A stretch of 64,000 nucleotides of DNA, taken from the IMG/VR virus record IMGVR_UViG_3300028394_000049, positions 43,345 through 107,344 of that record. One strand, 5' to 3'. This DNA is from a virus. Under the pieces are notes generated by a model. The model was not told the DNA's origin, ran no database searches, and saw nothing but the letters and a program-made list of their open reading frames with translations. The position numbers and the translations under genes are program-made. Positions 1-8,195 of this stretch are shown here, piece by piece (position 1 is the stretch's first letter; every line of letters starts with the position of its first letter).

Positions 1-10
1 TTTTTTACCC

Positions 11-442
11 ATGATGCACGGCAAACCATATTCTGATTTACGTGACTTTGTGGAAAGTAAAGTTGGTAAACTTGTCGATGAAGATGCGTCTAGTAAGAAA
101 CTAAAAATCTCTATGAAGATTATATCACTCACTAAAGCAGCACTTAAAGGTACATCTGAGGGCGGCACATTCCAAGCAACGATTGAGAAGGCTAAGGGGT
201 TGACAGAACAGAAAAGATATTATATAAGCGACTATGGTTTTAAGAACATGGTTGATTATGTAAACTGTAAGACGGACGTACTTGTTCCTGGTGAAAACTA
301 TGAAAAACATAAAATGGTAAACTTGATTGAATGGTGGCGAAATAAAGCTTGCAATCGGTATGAAACACTATACAATGAAAACAGGTTAAGAAACGAACTT
401 GAAATCTGGACATCAGGAAAAGATATTCAGATTATCAGATAA
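11..442 (+). CDS. Conserved phage protein, unknown function; 5' end may lie outside the window
   Basis: The frame is open from the first bases of the window, so the ATGATG used here may be internal and the protein may be longer. The visible 143 residues are lysine-rich and end in WTSGKDIQIIR. I recognise no domain. It lies 21 bases before the next gene, and a late-promoter-like octamer overlaps its stop codon, so it probably ends one transcription unit. Confidence 0.6.
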   Translation: MMHGKPYSDLRDFVESKVGKLVDEDASSKKLKISMKIISLTKAALKGTSEGGTFQATIEKAKGLTEQKRYYISDYGFKNMVDYVNCKTDVLVPGENYEKHKMVNLIEWWRNKACNRYETLYNENRLRNELEIWTSGKDIQIIR

Positions 443-445
443 ATA
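438..445 (+). promoter_or_regulatory. Possible T4-type late promoter (GATAAATA)
   Basis: One mismatch from the T4 late -10 octamer TATAAATA, placed 19 bases before the ATG at 464. The spacing fits a short leader. The octamer is AT-rich and could occur by chance; the clearer copy at 8130 makes it more credible. Confidence 0.35.
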
Positions 446-463
446 CTTTCATTTGAGATTAAT

Positions 464-1720
464 ATGGCCACCAAAATCCATCCTGTCATTAAGGTGTTGA
501 ATAGTTTTCCTTCCGAGTTAAAGAAAAAGACTCGAAATAAGGAAGTTTATGTTGTTAAATCCAGCAACAGAGAACAAACACAAAAAGAAATTGAAGGCCT
601 TTTAACTAAAATTAAAATCTACAATTATAGAAAAAAAGATCCTTCTTTATCAGGCAGCACAGAAGTTACAGTCATCGATGATCCTGTAGTAAAAAATAAT
701 CAGATCGTTTTAGTGTTTAAACCTGCTGCCGGTGGTATGCAAGAAACAACTTTGAATTCTACTATAACTGAACTTGCGCCTGCGGTTGGATTCACACAAA
801 AAATAACACCAAAAGATTTCAAAGATTTTTATGATAAGGTCAAGGCAACCGATCCAAAGAAATTAACAGTATATGTTAATGACAAAGATAGAAAATCAGG
901 AACAGATTTCATCAATAATTTTCCAAAGTCATCCAAATTCGAAATTAAAATGAAAAATGCAATTGGTGTTTTGAATTGGTTAAAAGATGAAAATAAAAAA
1001 AATCCCATAGCAAATGTTATTTGGGGTTATCGTGCCAAACCTGAAGGTGTAGATTCAAAACATAAAGGTGATTTGTTTGTAGAATATAAAACTGGAAAAA
1101 TGTTAGGTGTGTCACTTAAAGCGGGTGATGAAAATACTAGTGAACCAAAATTAAATACTTATGTCAAACCTATTTTAGAAAAACTGAATGAATCAGAAAT
1201 ACAAAAATTAAGAAATAAATTGTATGATGAAATTTATTTCAAATTCAGTACATCAAAAGATGGTTACGATAAGATAGCCAAAAGGCAAACTATTTCTAAG
1301 TTGGCTGAGCTTGAAAAGGTTGACGTTAACGGATACAATGAACTTTACGATAAAAGTCTTGATATTATACGCAACGCCTTAGTTAAAATTTTTCCTAAAA
1401 ATACTACCAAAACAGTTAATTATCTAAGAGAAGCTATTACAGGACAAGCTGGAGATGTTCCTCTAATAGTTTTAAAAGCTTTCAACAGCTCAGTTAAAGT
1501 GTTGACTGATGAAGATGATGTTGAAGTATTTTTGAACAAAACCAAATCAATTAATTCTTATGCATCAACAACATCGAAACAAGATTTTTTTATTGAATTG
1601 GTTGCTAGTTCTTCAGATAAATTACTAATGAAATTTTCAGTACGTACAAACAAAACTGGAGATGAACATAAATTAGGACAATTTTTTAACTTGTCTGTAA
1701 AATTTAATGGAGTTAAATGA
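464..1720 (+). CDS. Conserved phage protein with possible PD-(D/E)XK-like core
   Basis: 418 residues with a clear ATG. The middle (about residues 190-225) reads GDLFVEY, a short glycine turn, then GVSLKAG. That acid-strand-turn-strand-lysine order resembles the core of PD-(D/E)XK nucleases, although the usual (D/E)xK is replaced by SLK. The C-terminal third is lysine- and serine-rich with no motif I can name. A nuclease role is a guess; a structural role is equally open. It overlaps the next gene by an ATGA junction, so the two are probably translated together. Confidence 0.6.
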   Translation: MATKIHPVIKVLNSFPSELKKKTRNKEVYVVKSSNREQTQKEIEGLLTKIKIYNYRKKDPSLSGSTEVTVIDDPVVKNNQIVLVFKPAAGGMQETTLNSTITELAPAVGFTQKITPKDFKDFYDKVKATDPKKLTVYVNDKDRKSGTDFINNFPKSSKFEIKMKNAIGVLNWLKDENKKNPIANVIWGYRAKPEGVDSKHKGDLFVEYKTGKMLGVSLKAGDENTSEPKLNTYVKPILEKLNESEIQKLRNKLYDEIYFKFSTSKDGYDKIAKRQTISKLAELEKVDVNGYNELYDKSLDIIRNALVKIFPKNTTKTVNYLREAITGQAGDVPLIVLKAFNSSVKVLTDEDDVEVFLNKTKSINSYASTTSKQDFFIELVASSSDKLLMKFSVRTNKTGDEHKLGQFFNLSVKFNGVK

Positions 1721-2001
1721 TGGCGTTAATAGACTTTGACAAACTTGCGAAAGAGTTTGAAACTAACGATAATGATTTTGGTTTTTCTGCTGTGTCTGAA
1801 GAAGAATATAATTCAATTATCAATAAGACAGCACAAACTGCCGATGATTATAAAGAAAGATTAACGGAATTAGAAAAAATTATTGTTCCGTTTCTCACCA
1901 AGTTACATTCGACCGGAGATAAAGAATACATATACTGGCCGAATAGAAAACCACTAATCGAAAAGCAGATAGAAAAAATACTTAAATTGACAAGGAATTA
2001 A
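1717..2001 (+). CDS. Small conserved phage protein, EYIYWPNR motif
   Basis: 94 residues, ATGA-coupled to the gene upstream. The C-terminal half has a helix followed by DKEYIYWPNR and a lysine-rich helix. From memory, this arrangement recurs in small proteins of marine T4-like phages whose function is unknown. No catalytic motif is visible. The next gene starts two bases after its stop, so it leads directly into the sugar cassette. Confidence 0.65.
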   Translation: MMALIDFDKLAKEFETNDNDFGFSAVSEEEYNSIINKTAQTADDYKERLTELEKIIVPFLTKLHSTGDKEYIYWPNRKPLIEKQIEKILKLTRN

Positions 2002-2003
2002 TT

Positions 2004-2717
2004 ATGAAAGCAACAGTGATTATACCCACCACGGGTGCATTTGAAGTACGTGATGCAATCGATTCTGTACTTGACCAAACAATAGAGACACAAGTTTATC
2101 TTGTTTGTGACGGTGATAACTTTAAAGGTAAAGTTAAAGTTATTTCTGATGACTACGCAGGAAATCCATTCGTAAAAGTTTGTTATCTGCCTATCAACGT
2201 TGGTGGTAATGGTTTTTACGGACACCGTATATATGCTTCCTTCACACATTTGATTAACACCGATTATGTTTTTTATTTGGACCAAGATTGTTGGTTTGAA
2301 ACTAATCACGTAGAAGAATGTATCAAAACAATAGAAGAAAATGATCTGAGTTGGTCTTATTCTTTGCGTAAAGTTACAAATAAAGAAGGCGAATACATTT
2401 GTAATGATGATTGTGAATCTTTAGGCAAATGGAAAACATATCACGGCATCAATCATATAGATACAAATTCGTATTGCCTTAAAACTGATGTTGCGATAAA
2501 ATTGGCTAGTGTATGGCATGGTGGTTGGGGTCAAGACCGTGTTTTCTTTGGGACCCTTGCTCAACACTTTGCAAGATTTCATTGCACAGGACAATATACA
2601 GTAAATTATCGTGTAGACGGGAATCCAGGTTCAGTTAACGCCGAATTCTTTTTGAATGGTAATAAAGTAATGAATGAAAAATATAATGGAGAATTCCCAT
2701 GGCGCAAAAAAATCTAA
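2004..2717 (+). CDS. Glycosyltransferase, GT2/GT-A-like
   Basis: 237 residues. The N-terminus (KATVIIPTTGAFEVRDAIDS) is the first strand and helix of a GT-A fold, followed by YLVCDGD. A DxD-like metal and nucleotide-sugar site is seen as FYLDQDCW near residue 93. The C-terminal half has a WGQDR stretch like the catalytic-base region of GT2 enzymes. Donor and acceptor cannot be read from sequence. It is the first of a run of sugar genes to 8057 and overlaps the next by 19 bases. Confidence 0.8.
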   Translation: MKATVIIPTTGAFEVRDAIDSVLDQTIETQVYLVCDGDNFKGKVKVISDDYAGNPFVKVCYLPINVGGNGFYGHRIYASFTHLINTDYVFYLDQDCWFETNHVEECIKTIEENDLSWSYSLRKVTNKEGEYICNDDCESLGKWKTYHGINHIDTNSYCLKTDVAIKLASVWHGGWGQDRVFFGTLAQHFARFHCTGQYTVNYRVDGNPGSVNAEFFLNGNKVMNEKYNGEFPWRKKI

Positions 2718-3556
2718 TTATCGGTGGTTACACAAACTACGGCATCAACCAACTTAAACCTTGGGTATTATCTGCAAAAGAAGTTTCAGGTGAAAACGAT
2801 GTTGTTTTAGTTGCTGGTAAAACATCAAAAGAAACGGTGGAGTGGTTACAGGAACAAGGTGTGGTTGTTGTTCCGATGATATCGGTCAACAATGTTCCTA
2901 TCCACGTATTGCGTTTTCTTTCCATTTATGATTACTTAAACAATCATTGGAAAGATTATGAATATGTTGTCACAACAGATGTGAAAGATGTTTACTTTCA
3001 AACAGACCCGTTTTATCCAATGACACGTTATCTTAAAGATGATTATAAACTTATTATTGCTTCTGAAGGATTGAAATACAAAGATGAATCTTGGGGCAAT
3101 GAGAATTTAATGCAGTCTTATGGACCTTATGTCTATGAGAAGTTTAAAGATAACGAAATCTTTAATGTTGGAACGTTCGGTGGTGTCTCTGAGTATGTGA
3201 AAGATATGGTGTTCAACATCTTCACTAATGCAATCAACAGGCCAATTCCTATCTGCGACCAAGCGGTCTTTAACGTACTAATAAATACACAACCATTTAA
3301 GAATATCGTTTTCAAGACATCAACTTGGGCATGTGAAGCGGGTACGGTTGCTGATCCATCAAAGATTGATAACTTTAGACCAAATCTATTATTTAAAGAA
3401 CCTATTGTAAAAAATGGTATTGTTTTAAGTGATGATGACTGCGAAATACCTTTTCCAATTGTTCACCAATATGATCGTGTACCTGATTGGAAAAAATTTG
3501 TCCAAGAAAAATATGGCCAAGAAGATGAATCGGAATATTTTATTTACAGGGCTTAA
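2699..3556 (+). CDS. Putative glycosyltransferase-like protein
   Basis: 285 residues. It opens with a hydrophobic strand (NLIIGGYTNYG) and carries YEYVVTTDVKDVYFQTDPF around residues 82-100. A TDVKDVYF block of this kind resembles the nucleotide-sugar/metal site of several GT-A enzymes, with D-x-x-D in place of DxD. Family placement is uncertain. It overlaps the gene upstream by 19 bases and lies 2 bases before the methyltransferase gene, so it is co-expressed with the cassette. Confidence 0.65.
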   Translation: MAQKNLIIGGYTNYGINQLKPWVLSAKEVSGENDVVLVAGKTSKETVEWLQEQGVVVVPMISVNNVPIHVLRFLSIYDYLNNHWKDYEYVVTTDVKDVYFQTDPFYPMTRYLKDDYKLIIASEGLKYKDESWGNENLMQSYGPYVYEKFKDNEIFNVGTFGGVSEYVKDMVFNIFTNAINRPIPICDQAVFNVLINTQPFKNIVFKTSTWACEAGTVADPSKIDNFRPNLLFKEPIVKNGIVLSDDDCEIPFPIVHQYDRVPDWKKFVQEKYGQEDESEYFIYRA

Positions 3557-3558
3557 TT

Positions 3559-4122
3559 ATGAAAACTTTAGTTGATATCATGGTCGAAAAAAATTTAAGA
3601 AACGACACACACTATGAATTTGGAACGGACAAAGAATTTAATCACAGATATTGCACCGCTTTTTACGATAAAGAGTTTCCGAAATATCGTGACAAGAGAA
3701 TTCGTTTATTGGAGATTGGAGTACACCGTGGCGGTGGTCTCGCAGTATTCCACGAATATTTTTCCGATGCTGACATCTATGGTGTAGATCCTTTTGAGTT
3801 TGGTGCTGCAAAGAATTGTTTGCCTTATCCTAGAGTTAGAGTATTTACTGCTGACGGGTATAGTAAAGAATTTGCAGACACACTTCCAAAATTTGATATC
3901 ATTATTGATGATGGTCCACATACAAAAGAGAGTCATCTAAAGTCATTACAAATTTACCTCAACAAATTGAATGATGGTGGCGTTTTTATTATTGAAGATA
4001 TTTCAGAAATGGAATGGACAGAAGAATATAAAGCTTTAGTTCCTCCTTGGATGACATATGAAATTATTGATGCTCGAGAAATCTCTGGCATGTCAGATTC
4101 TATTATGTTTGTAGTAAGATAA
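3559..4122 (+). CDS. SAM-dependent class I methyltransferase
   Basis: 187 residues. LLEIGVHRGGG (about residues 50-60) is the glycine-rich SAM motif I, IYGVDPF is the acidic motif II, and FDIIIDDGPH is motif IV. GGVFIIEDI follows at the next strand. The order matches small-molecule or sugar O-methyltransferases, including those related to cephalosporin hydroxylase-type folds, rather than DNA methylases (no DPPY/NPPY). Inside a sugar cassette it probably methylates a glycan or sugar nucleotide. Two bases separate it from the gene downstream. Confidence 0.8.
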   Translation: MKTLVDIMVEKNLRNDTHYEFGTDKEFNHRYCTAFYDKEFPKYRDKRIRLLEIGVHRGGGLAVFHEYFSDADIYGVDPFEFGAAKNCLPYPRVRVFTADGYSKEFADTLPKFDIIIDDGPHTKESHLKSLQIYLNKLNDGGVFIIEDISEMEWTEEYKALVPPWMTYEIIDAREISGMSDSIMFVVR

Positions 4123-4123
4123 A

Positions 4124-4852
4124 ATGTCATCACTATCTTTTTTACACCTAGCTTCTGCGAATAAAAAAATATCAACAGGCCATATTGTATCAAATATAAG
4201 GAAATATCATCCTGATGCATACTACTTTTTAGGTTCTGATGCAGCTGATGATTTATCTGAAATCGCTGCAACCAACAATTGTGACTATGTTTATTACACA
4301 AATAAAATAGGATATCCAAGTTACAAAATCGAAAAGGTTATTTTGTGGTTAGAGAGATTTCGTTATGCTTGCGAAAAATCAAATACTACACATATTATGA
4401 TGGTCGAAGATGATGTGTGGATCAAAAAGCCAGTAACAGTACTCGATGAATGGGAAATGTCCTGTCATCACATCACACACGGTAATGAAATGCCGCCTCA
4501 AGTTATTGATTTGATCGAAAACTTTTCCGGTAAAAGACCTCTCACAAATTATTATGGCGGCGGTGGAGGTTCAATATATAAAGTAGACACGTTTCTAAAC
4601 AACTATGAACGTGTATTGGATTGGTTTAAAACTCATCATAACGACATTCAAAGTTATTATGAACCGTTTGGTTTTATGGACTGTTATATGGTAGCATACT
4701 ACATGCTGTGTGGAAAAGATTACAACGTCAATCCATACATGACAGATACACACCATCACAGAAATAATGGTTTTGATTGGGATGAATTTGTTGAAACTAG
4801 AAAAGAAAATATTGAAATTGTAAATAACTATAAGAAATATTATTGGGTATGA
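4124..4852 (+). CDS. Putative glycosyltransferase
   Basis: 242 residues with a GT-A-like arrangement: FLHLASANKKIS at the N-terminus, HIMMVEDDVWI near residue 90 as a likely metal-binding acidic motif, and a glycine run (YYGGGGGSIY) after it as an acceptor-loop candidate. Histidine-rich near the C-terminus (DTHHHRNNG). No exact family assigned. It is coupled to the next gene by an ATGA overlap. Confidence 0.65.
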   Translation: MSSLSFLHLASANKKISTGHIVSNIRKYHPDAYYFLGSDAADDLSEIAATNNCDYVYYTNKIGYPSYKIEKVILWLERFRYACEKSNTTHIMMVEDDVWIKKPVTVLDEWEMSCHHITHGNEMPPQVIDLIENFSGKRPLTNYYGGGGGSIYKVDTFLNNYERVLDWFKTHHNDIQSYYEPFGFMDCYMVAYYMLCGKDYNVNPYMTDTHHHRNNGFDWDEFVETRKENIEIVNNYKKYYWV

Positions 4853-5643
4853 ATAACATAAGTATCGTTACTGCTTTCTTTGACATTGGTCGAGGTGATT
4901 GGACTCCAGACAAAGGATTACCACATTATCTACAAAGAAGTACAGACACCTATTTTCAAAGATTTGCACACTTAGCCAAATTAGAAAATCACATGGTAGT
5001 CTTTACCTCCGAAGAATTTGTTGACAAAATCAAAGAGCTACGTGGCAGTAGACCGACACAAATACTTCCTTTAGATTTCAAAAATTCTTTTGATAAACTA
5101 CGTGAAGAAATTTCTAGGGTACAAAAGTTACCGCAGTATCAATCAAAAATCAATCCAAGTCAGGTTAAAAATCCAGAGTATTGGAATGCCGATTACGTGC
5201 TTGTAAATTTATTAAAATCATCTTTTGTAACTAAGGCCATGGAGTTAGGTTATGTACCAACTGAATTGGTTGCATGGATCGATTTTGGTTATTGCAGAGA
5301 ACCTCTAAAAACTATAGAATGGTCTTACGACTTTAATCCAGAGAAGATACATTTCTTCAATATCAAAGATTGGGTTGAGGGTACATACATTCAAGATGTG
5401 ATTGCAAATAATGATGTTCACATTACAGGACCTTGTATTGTTGGTGGCAAAAAATGTTGGCCAATATTAGAACATCTTGTACACCACTCTGTAAATGAAT
5501 TATTGAAAAATGATTTAATTGATGATGATCAAACACTACTTTTAATGTCGTATCTATATAAACCACAGATGTTTGATTTACATAAAGTTTCGCCTGATAA
5601 TTGGTTTGTTGCATTTGAGGATTATAATGAAAGTATATCTTAG
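4849..5643 (+). CDS. HtrL/YibB-like putative glycosyltransferase
   Basis: 264 residues from the ATG at 4849, which overlaps the upstream stop as ATGA and is preferred over an upstream TTG. The N-terminus has the HtrL/YibB family signature: SIVTAFFDIGRGDW, then YLQRSTDTYFQRFAHLA and MVVFTSEEF. Further on, AWIDFGYCR resembles the sugar-nucleotide site of that family. HtrL/YibB and relatives such as WlaTC lie in LPS or glycan loci. The acceptor here is unknown. The next ORF starts inside its 3' end. Confidence 0.7.
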   Translation: MNNISIVTAFFDIGRGDWTPDKGLPHYLQRSTDTYFQRFAHLAKLENHMVVFTSEEFVDKIKELRGSRPTQILPLDFKNSFDKLREEISRVQKLPQYQSKINPSQVKNPEYWNADYVLVNLLKSSFVTKAMELGYVPTELVAWIDFGYCREPLKTIEWSYDFNPEKIHFFNIKDWVEGTYIQDVIANNDVHITGPCIVGGKKCWPILEHLVHHSVNELLKNDLIDDDQTLLLMSYLYKPQMFDLHKVSPDNWFVAFEDYNESIS

Positions 5644-6367
5644 TTCTACCGCCAATCTTGGTGACTTCATCAATGGCATGCCTGTACTTTCGGGCTTACG
5701 CAAATCTTATGGAAAATTTGAACTTGTCATTAAAGGTGAAATGAAAAAATTTAATGGTATAAAAGAATTTCTTATGTACCAAGATTTGTTTACTGAAGTT
5801 AATTTTGATTCTGATATATGGATGTATGGTTCAATCATCAACCTTAGTTCTTGGACCAGAGAAGATAAAAGACATCCTGATAGACCAATCGAGACATGCC
5901 GATATGAGAATTGGTTGAAAGAACAATATGGAATGGAATTTGATGTTGATGATGGTTTTATTGTAAAAACTCCAGAGTTTGACATTGAAATAAAAGATGA
6001 TTATTATGTTGGTGATCGTTGGGATGTAGGCAACATTGATGATCGTAGAGAAACACACATTCTATCGCATCTTGACAAATACGAATTTATTGATTACAAT
6101 AAAACGATGTTGGAGAACGCATACATTATTAAGAATCTAAAGAAACCTTTCATCACAAACTTTACTGGTGTTGGTATGCTTGCTGATATGTGTAATGTTC
6201 CTTTGTATTGTGTTTGGAAGGCAGAAGATTGGAAACCTGAATTCCGCAGAGGTGAGGATGTGTCTTGGGATGATGGTAAAAATATCAACAAAGTCTTTGA
6301 GAAACATTTCTATTTAAATCGTCAAGCAAAACTGGTTCATGCCAAAGACTTAGAAACATTATTATGA
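5627..6367 (+). CDS. GT9/heptosyltransferase-like protein
   Basis: 246 residues from the ATG at 5627, which overlaps the upstream gene by 17 bases; the longer in-frame start lies wholly inside that gene. The N-terminus (YLSSTANLGDFINGMPVLSG) matches the first Rossmann strand and GD-x-(I/L) loop of GT9 enzymes such as ADP-heptose transferases. The C-terminal half has FITNFTGVGMLADMCNVPLY, the place where GT9 proteins bind the nucleotide sugar. ATGA-coupled to the next gene, which also looks GT9-like. Confidence 0.65.
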   Translation: MKVYLSSTANLGDFINGMPVLSGLRKSYGKFELVIKGEMKKFNGIKEFLMYQDLFTEVNFDSDIWMYGSIINLSSWTREDKRHPDRPIETCRYENWLKEQYGMEFDVDDGFIVKTPEFDIEIKDDYYVGDRWDVGNIDDRRETHILSHLDKYEFIDYNKTMLENAYIIKNLKKPFITNFTGVGMLADMCNVPLYCVWKAEDWKPEFRRGEDVSWDDGKNINKVFEKHFYLNRQAKLVHAKDLETLL

Positions 6368-7053
6368 TTATTAATATTCAGCCAGATACATTTGGTACAA
6401 TTAGAAATGGTGATATGATTGCTGCAGCGAATGCTGTTGCTTATCTAAGAAAACAACAACAAAAAGATATCAAATTTTATTTTGAACCAGGATCAATCAG
6501 CCCAGCAAAACATTGCCAAGATTTTCACTCTTGGTTGATTGAACACACAGACTATTTTTCTGCACAAGAGGGTGTTGATAAGTTATTGTGGAAAAAAGTT
6601 AATCTTTGGGATTTCAGGGATATATCCGGTGATCTGGTCAAAATACCAAATCCACACGCAAGAGAAAAAAAGATTGTTATATGTCCAATTTTTGATGCAC
6701 CATATAACAAATATCGTAATTGGCCAACAGATTTATTTTTAGAAATAATTAAAAAGTATGATAAATTTGATGGTCAAAAAATTATAATCAGCGAAAAGAA
6801 TTTCAATATTGAAGGATGGACCGATAGTACCAATTTTATAGAGAGTCTGAAACATATCATGACTGCTGAACTATATGTCGGTGGTGATACAGGACTTTCA
6901 CATTTTGTTGGTGCTTTAGAGGGTGGTCCTGTTCCAATCTATTATACGTCTAGCCGAGGACTCCTACATACTACTCCATTTTATTGGATGACAGAAAAAA
7001 AAGGTATAATGAAAACATATTGGTTAGATTTTGAAGGGACAAGATGGCAATGA
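6364..7053 (+). CDS. GT9/heptosyltransferase-like protein
   Basis: 229 residues. Near residue 177 it has YVGGDTGLSHFVGALEGGP, close to the GGDTG-xx-H-xx-AAL signature of the GT9 C-terminal domain that binds the ADP-sugar. The N-terminus (TFGTIRNGDMIAAANAVAYL) is the matching first strand and loop. It forms a coupled pair with the gene upstream; the two may act as a heterodimer or in consecutive steps. Its 3' end overlaps the epimerase start by 10 bases. Confidence 0.65.
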   Translation: MIINIQPDTFGTIRNGDMIAAANAVAYLRKQQQKDIKFYFEPGSISPAKHCQDFHSWLIEHTDYFSAQEGVDKLLWKKVNLWDFRDISGDLVKIPNPHAREKKIVICPIFDAPYNKYRNWPTDLFLEIIKKYDKFDGQKIIISEKNFNIEGWTDSTNFIESLKHIMTAELYVGGDTGLSHFVGALEGGPVPIYYTSSRGLLHTTPFYWMTEKKGIMKTYWLDFEGTRWQ

Positions 7054-8057
7054 AAAAAGTATTCATAACAGGTGTTGCAGGATTTTTAGGTAGTCATTTA
7101 GCTGATGCATTTTTAGCTAAAGGATATAATGTTGCTGGTATTGATAATTTATTAGGGGGTTATCGTGATAATGTGCCTGATAGCGTTGAATTTTATGATT
7201 GCGATCTATTGCATTTCGACAAACTAAAAGAAATGATGAAAGGTTGTGATGTTGTATATCACACAGCCTGTACCGCCTACGAAGGCCTATCTGTATTCTC
7301 ACCTTCACTTATTGTTCAGAACACAACTCAAATTGCTGTTAATGCTATGACTGCGGCCATCCAAGCTGGCGTACCAAAGTTTGTACATTGCTCATCGATG
7401 GCAAGATATGGTACACAAGAAATTGTTCCGTTTACAGAAGATATGACTCCGAAACCGCAAGACCCTTATGGTATTGCCAAGTGGGGTACAGAACTTCTTT
7501 TAAAGAATCTGGCAGAAATTCACGGTGTTGAATTAGTAATTGCAGTACCACACAACATCATTGGTCCCCGTCAGAAGTATGATGACCCGTTCCGAAATGT
7601 TGCTAGTATTATGGTCAACCTGATGTTACAAGGCAGACAACCAATCATTTATGCTGACGGATCACAGACTAGGTGCTTCTCCGATATATCAGATGACGTA
7701 GATTGTCTTGTTGAATTTGCAGAGAATCCTAAGGCGGTTGGAGAGATTTTTAACATCGGTCCTGATGAGAATCCAGTAACTATTTTGGAACTTGCACAAG
7801 TAATTTCTGGTCTACTGAACTTCAAGTTGGATCCAGTATTCATGCCAGGACGACCACAAGAAGTTAAACATGCGAATTGTTCTGCCAATAAAATCAGAGA
7901 ATTTTTTGGTTACGAAACAAAAACCACTTTGGAACAGTCATTACAAAAGCAAATTGACTATATCCAAACACGGGGTACCAAACCTTTTCAGTACCACTTA
8001 GACATAGAAATCGTTTCCGATAAGACACCGAAAACTTGGACACAGAGATTGTTCTAA
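7044..8057 (+). CDS. NAD-dependent NDP-sugar epimerase/dehydratase (extended SDR)
   Basis: 337 residues. FITGVAGFLGSHLADAF is the NAD-binding GxxGxxG fold and IDNLLGG the following acidic strand. Catalytic residues are seen as CSSMARYG and PYGIAK (Tyr-x3-Lys). GPRQKYDDPF and SDISDDVDCLVEF match the substrate domain of GalE/RmlB-type enzymes. It likely makes the activated sugar used by the transferases just upstream. Starts at 7044 and 7050 are both possible; GGGAC lies upstream. It closes the cassette, with a 138-base gap after it. Confidence 0.88.
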   Translation: MAMKKVFITGVAGFLGSHLADAFLAKGYNVAGIDNLLGGYRDNVPDSVEFYDCDLLHFDKLKEMMKGCDVVYHTACTAYEGLSVFSPSLIVQNTTQIAVNAMTAAIQAGVPKFVHCSSMARYGTQEIVPFTEDMTPKPQDPYGIAKWGTELLLKNLAEIHGVELVIAVPHNIIGPRQKYDDPFRNVASIMVNLMLQGRQPIIYADGSQTRCFSDISDDVDCLVEFAENPKAVGEIFNIGPDENPVTILELAQVISGLLNFKLDPVFMPGRPQEVKHANCSANKIREFFGYETKTTLEQSLQKQIDYIQTRGTKPFQYHLDIEIVSDKTPKTWTQRLF

Positions 8058-8195
8058 AAACCCAACAATCGTGAGACTATGTATCTAACCCAATTTTTAC
8101 ACCTTTTAGGTGTGAAAATATGGATGTTGTATAAATAGTATGTCCATATAACATTTTGGTAACCATAGTGTGATACCAATTCAGTAAGGAAACCC
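8058..8195 (+). promoter_or_regulatory. Late-promoter region: TATAAATA at 8130-8137 and a hairpin
   Basis: A perfect T4 late octamer TATAAATA followed by G at 8130-8137, 58 bases upstream of the ATG at 8196. Before it, at about 8093-8118, an inverted repeat of ACACC and GGTGT with flanking T and A runs could fold as a short hairpin and separate the sugar cassette from the late block. T4 late transcription uses gp55 sigma and the sliding clamp; neither gene is in this window. Confidence 0.6.
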
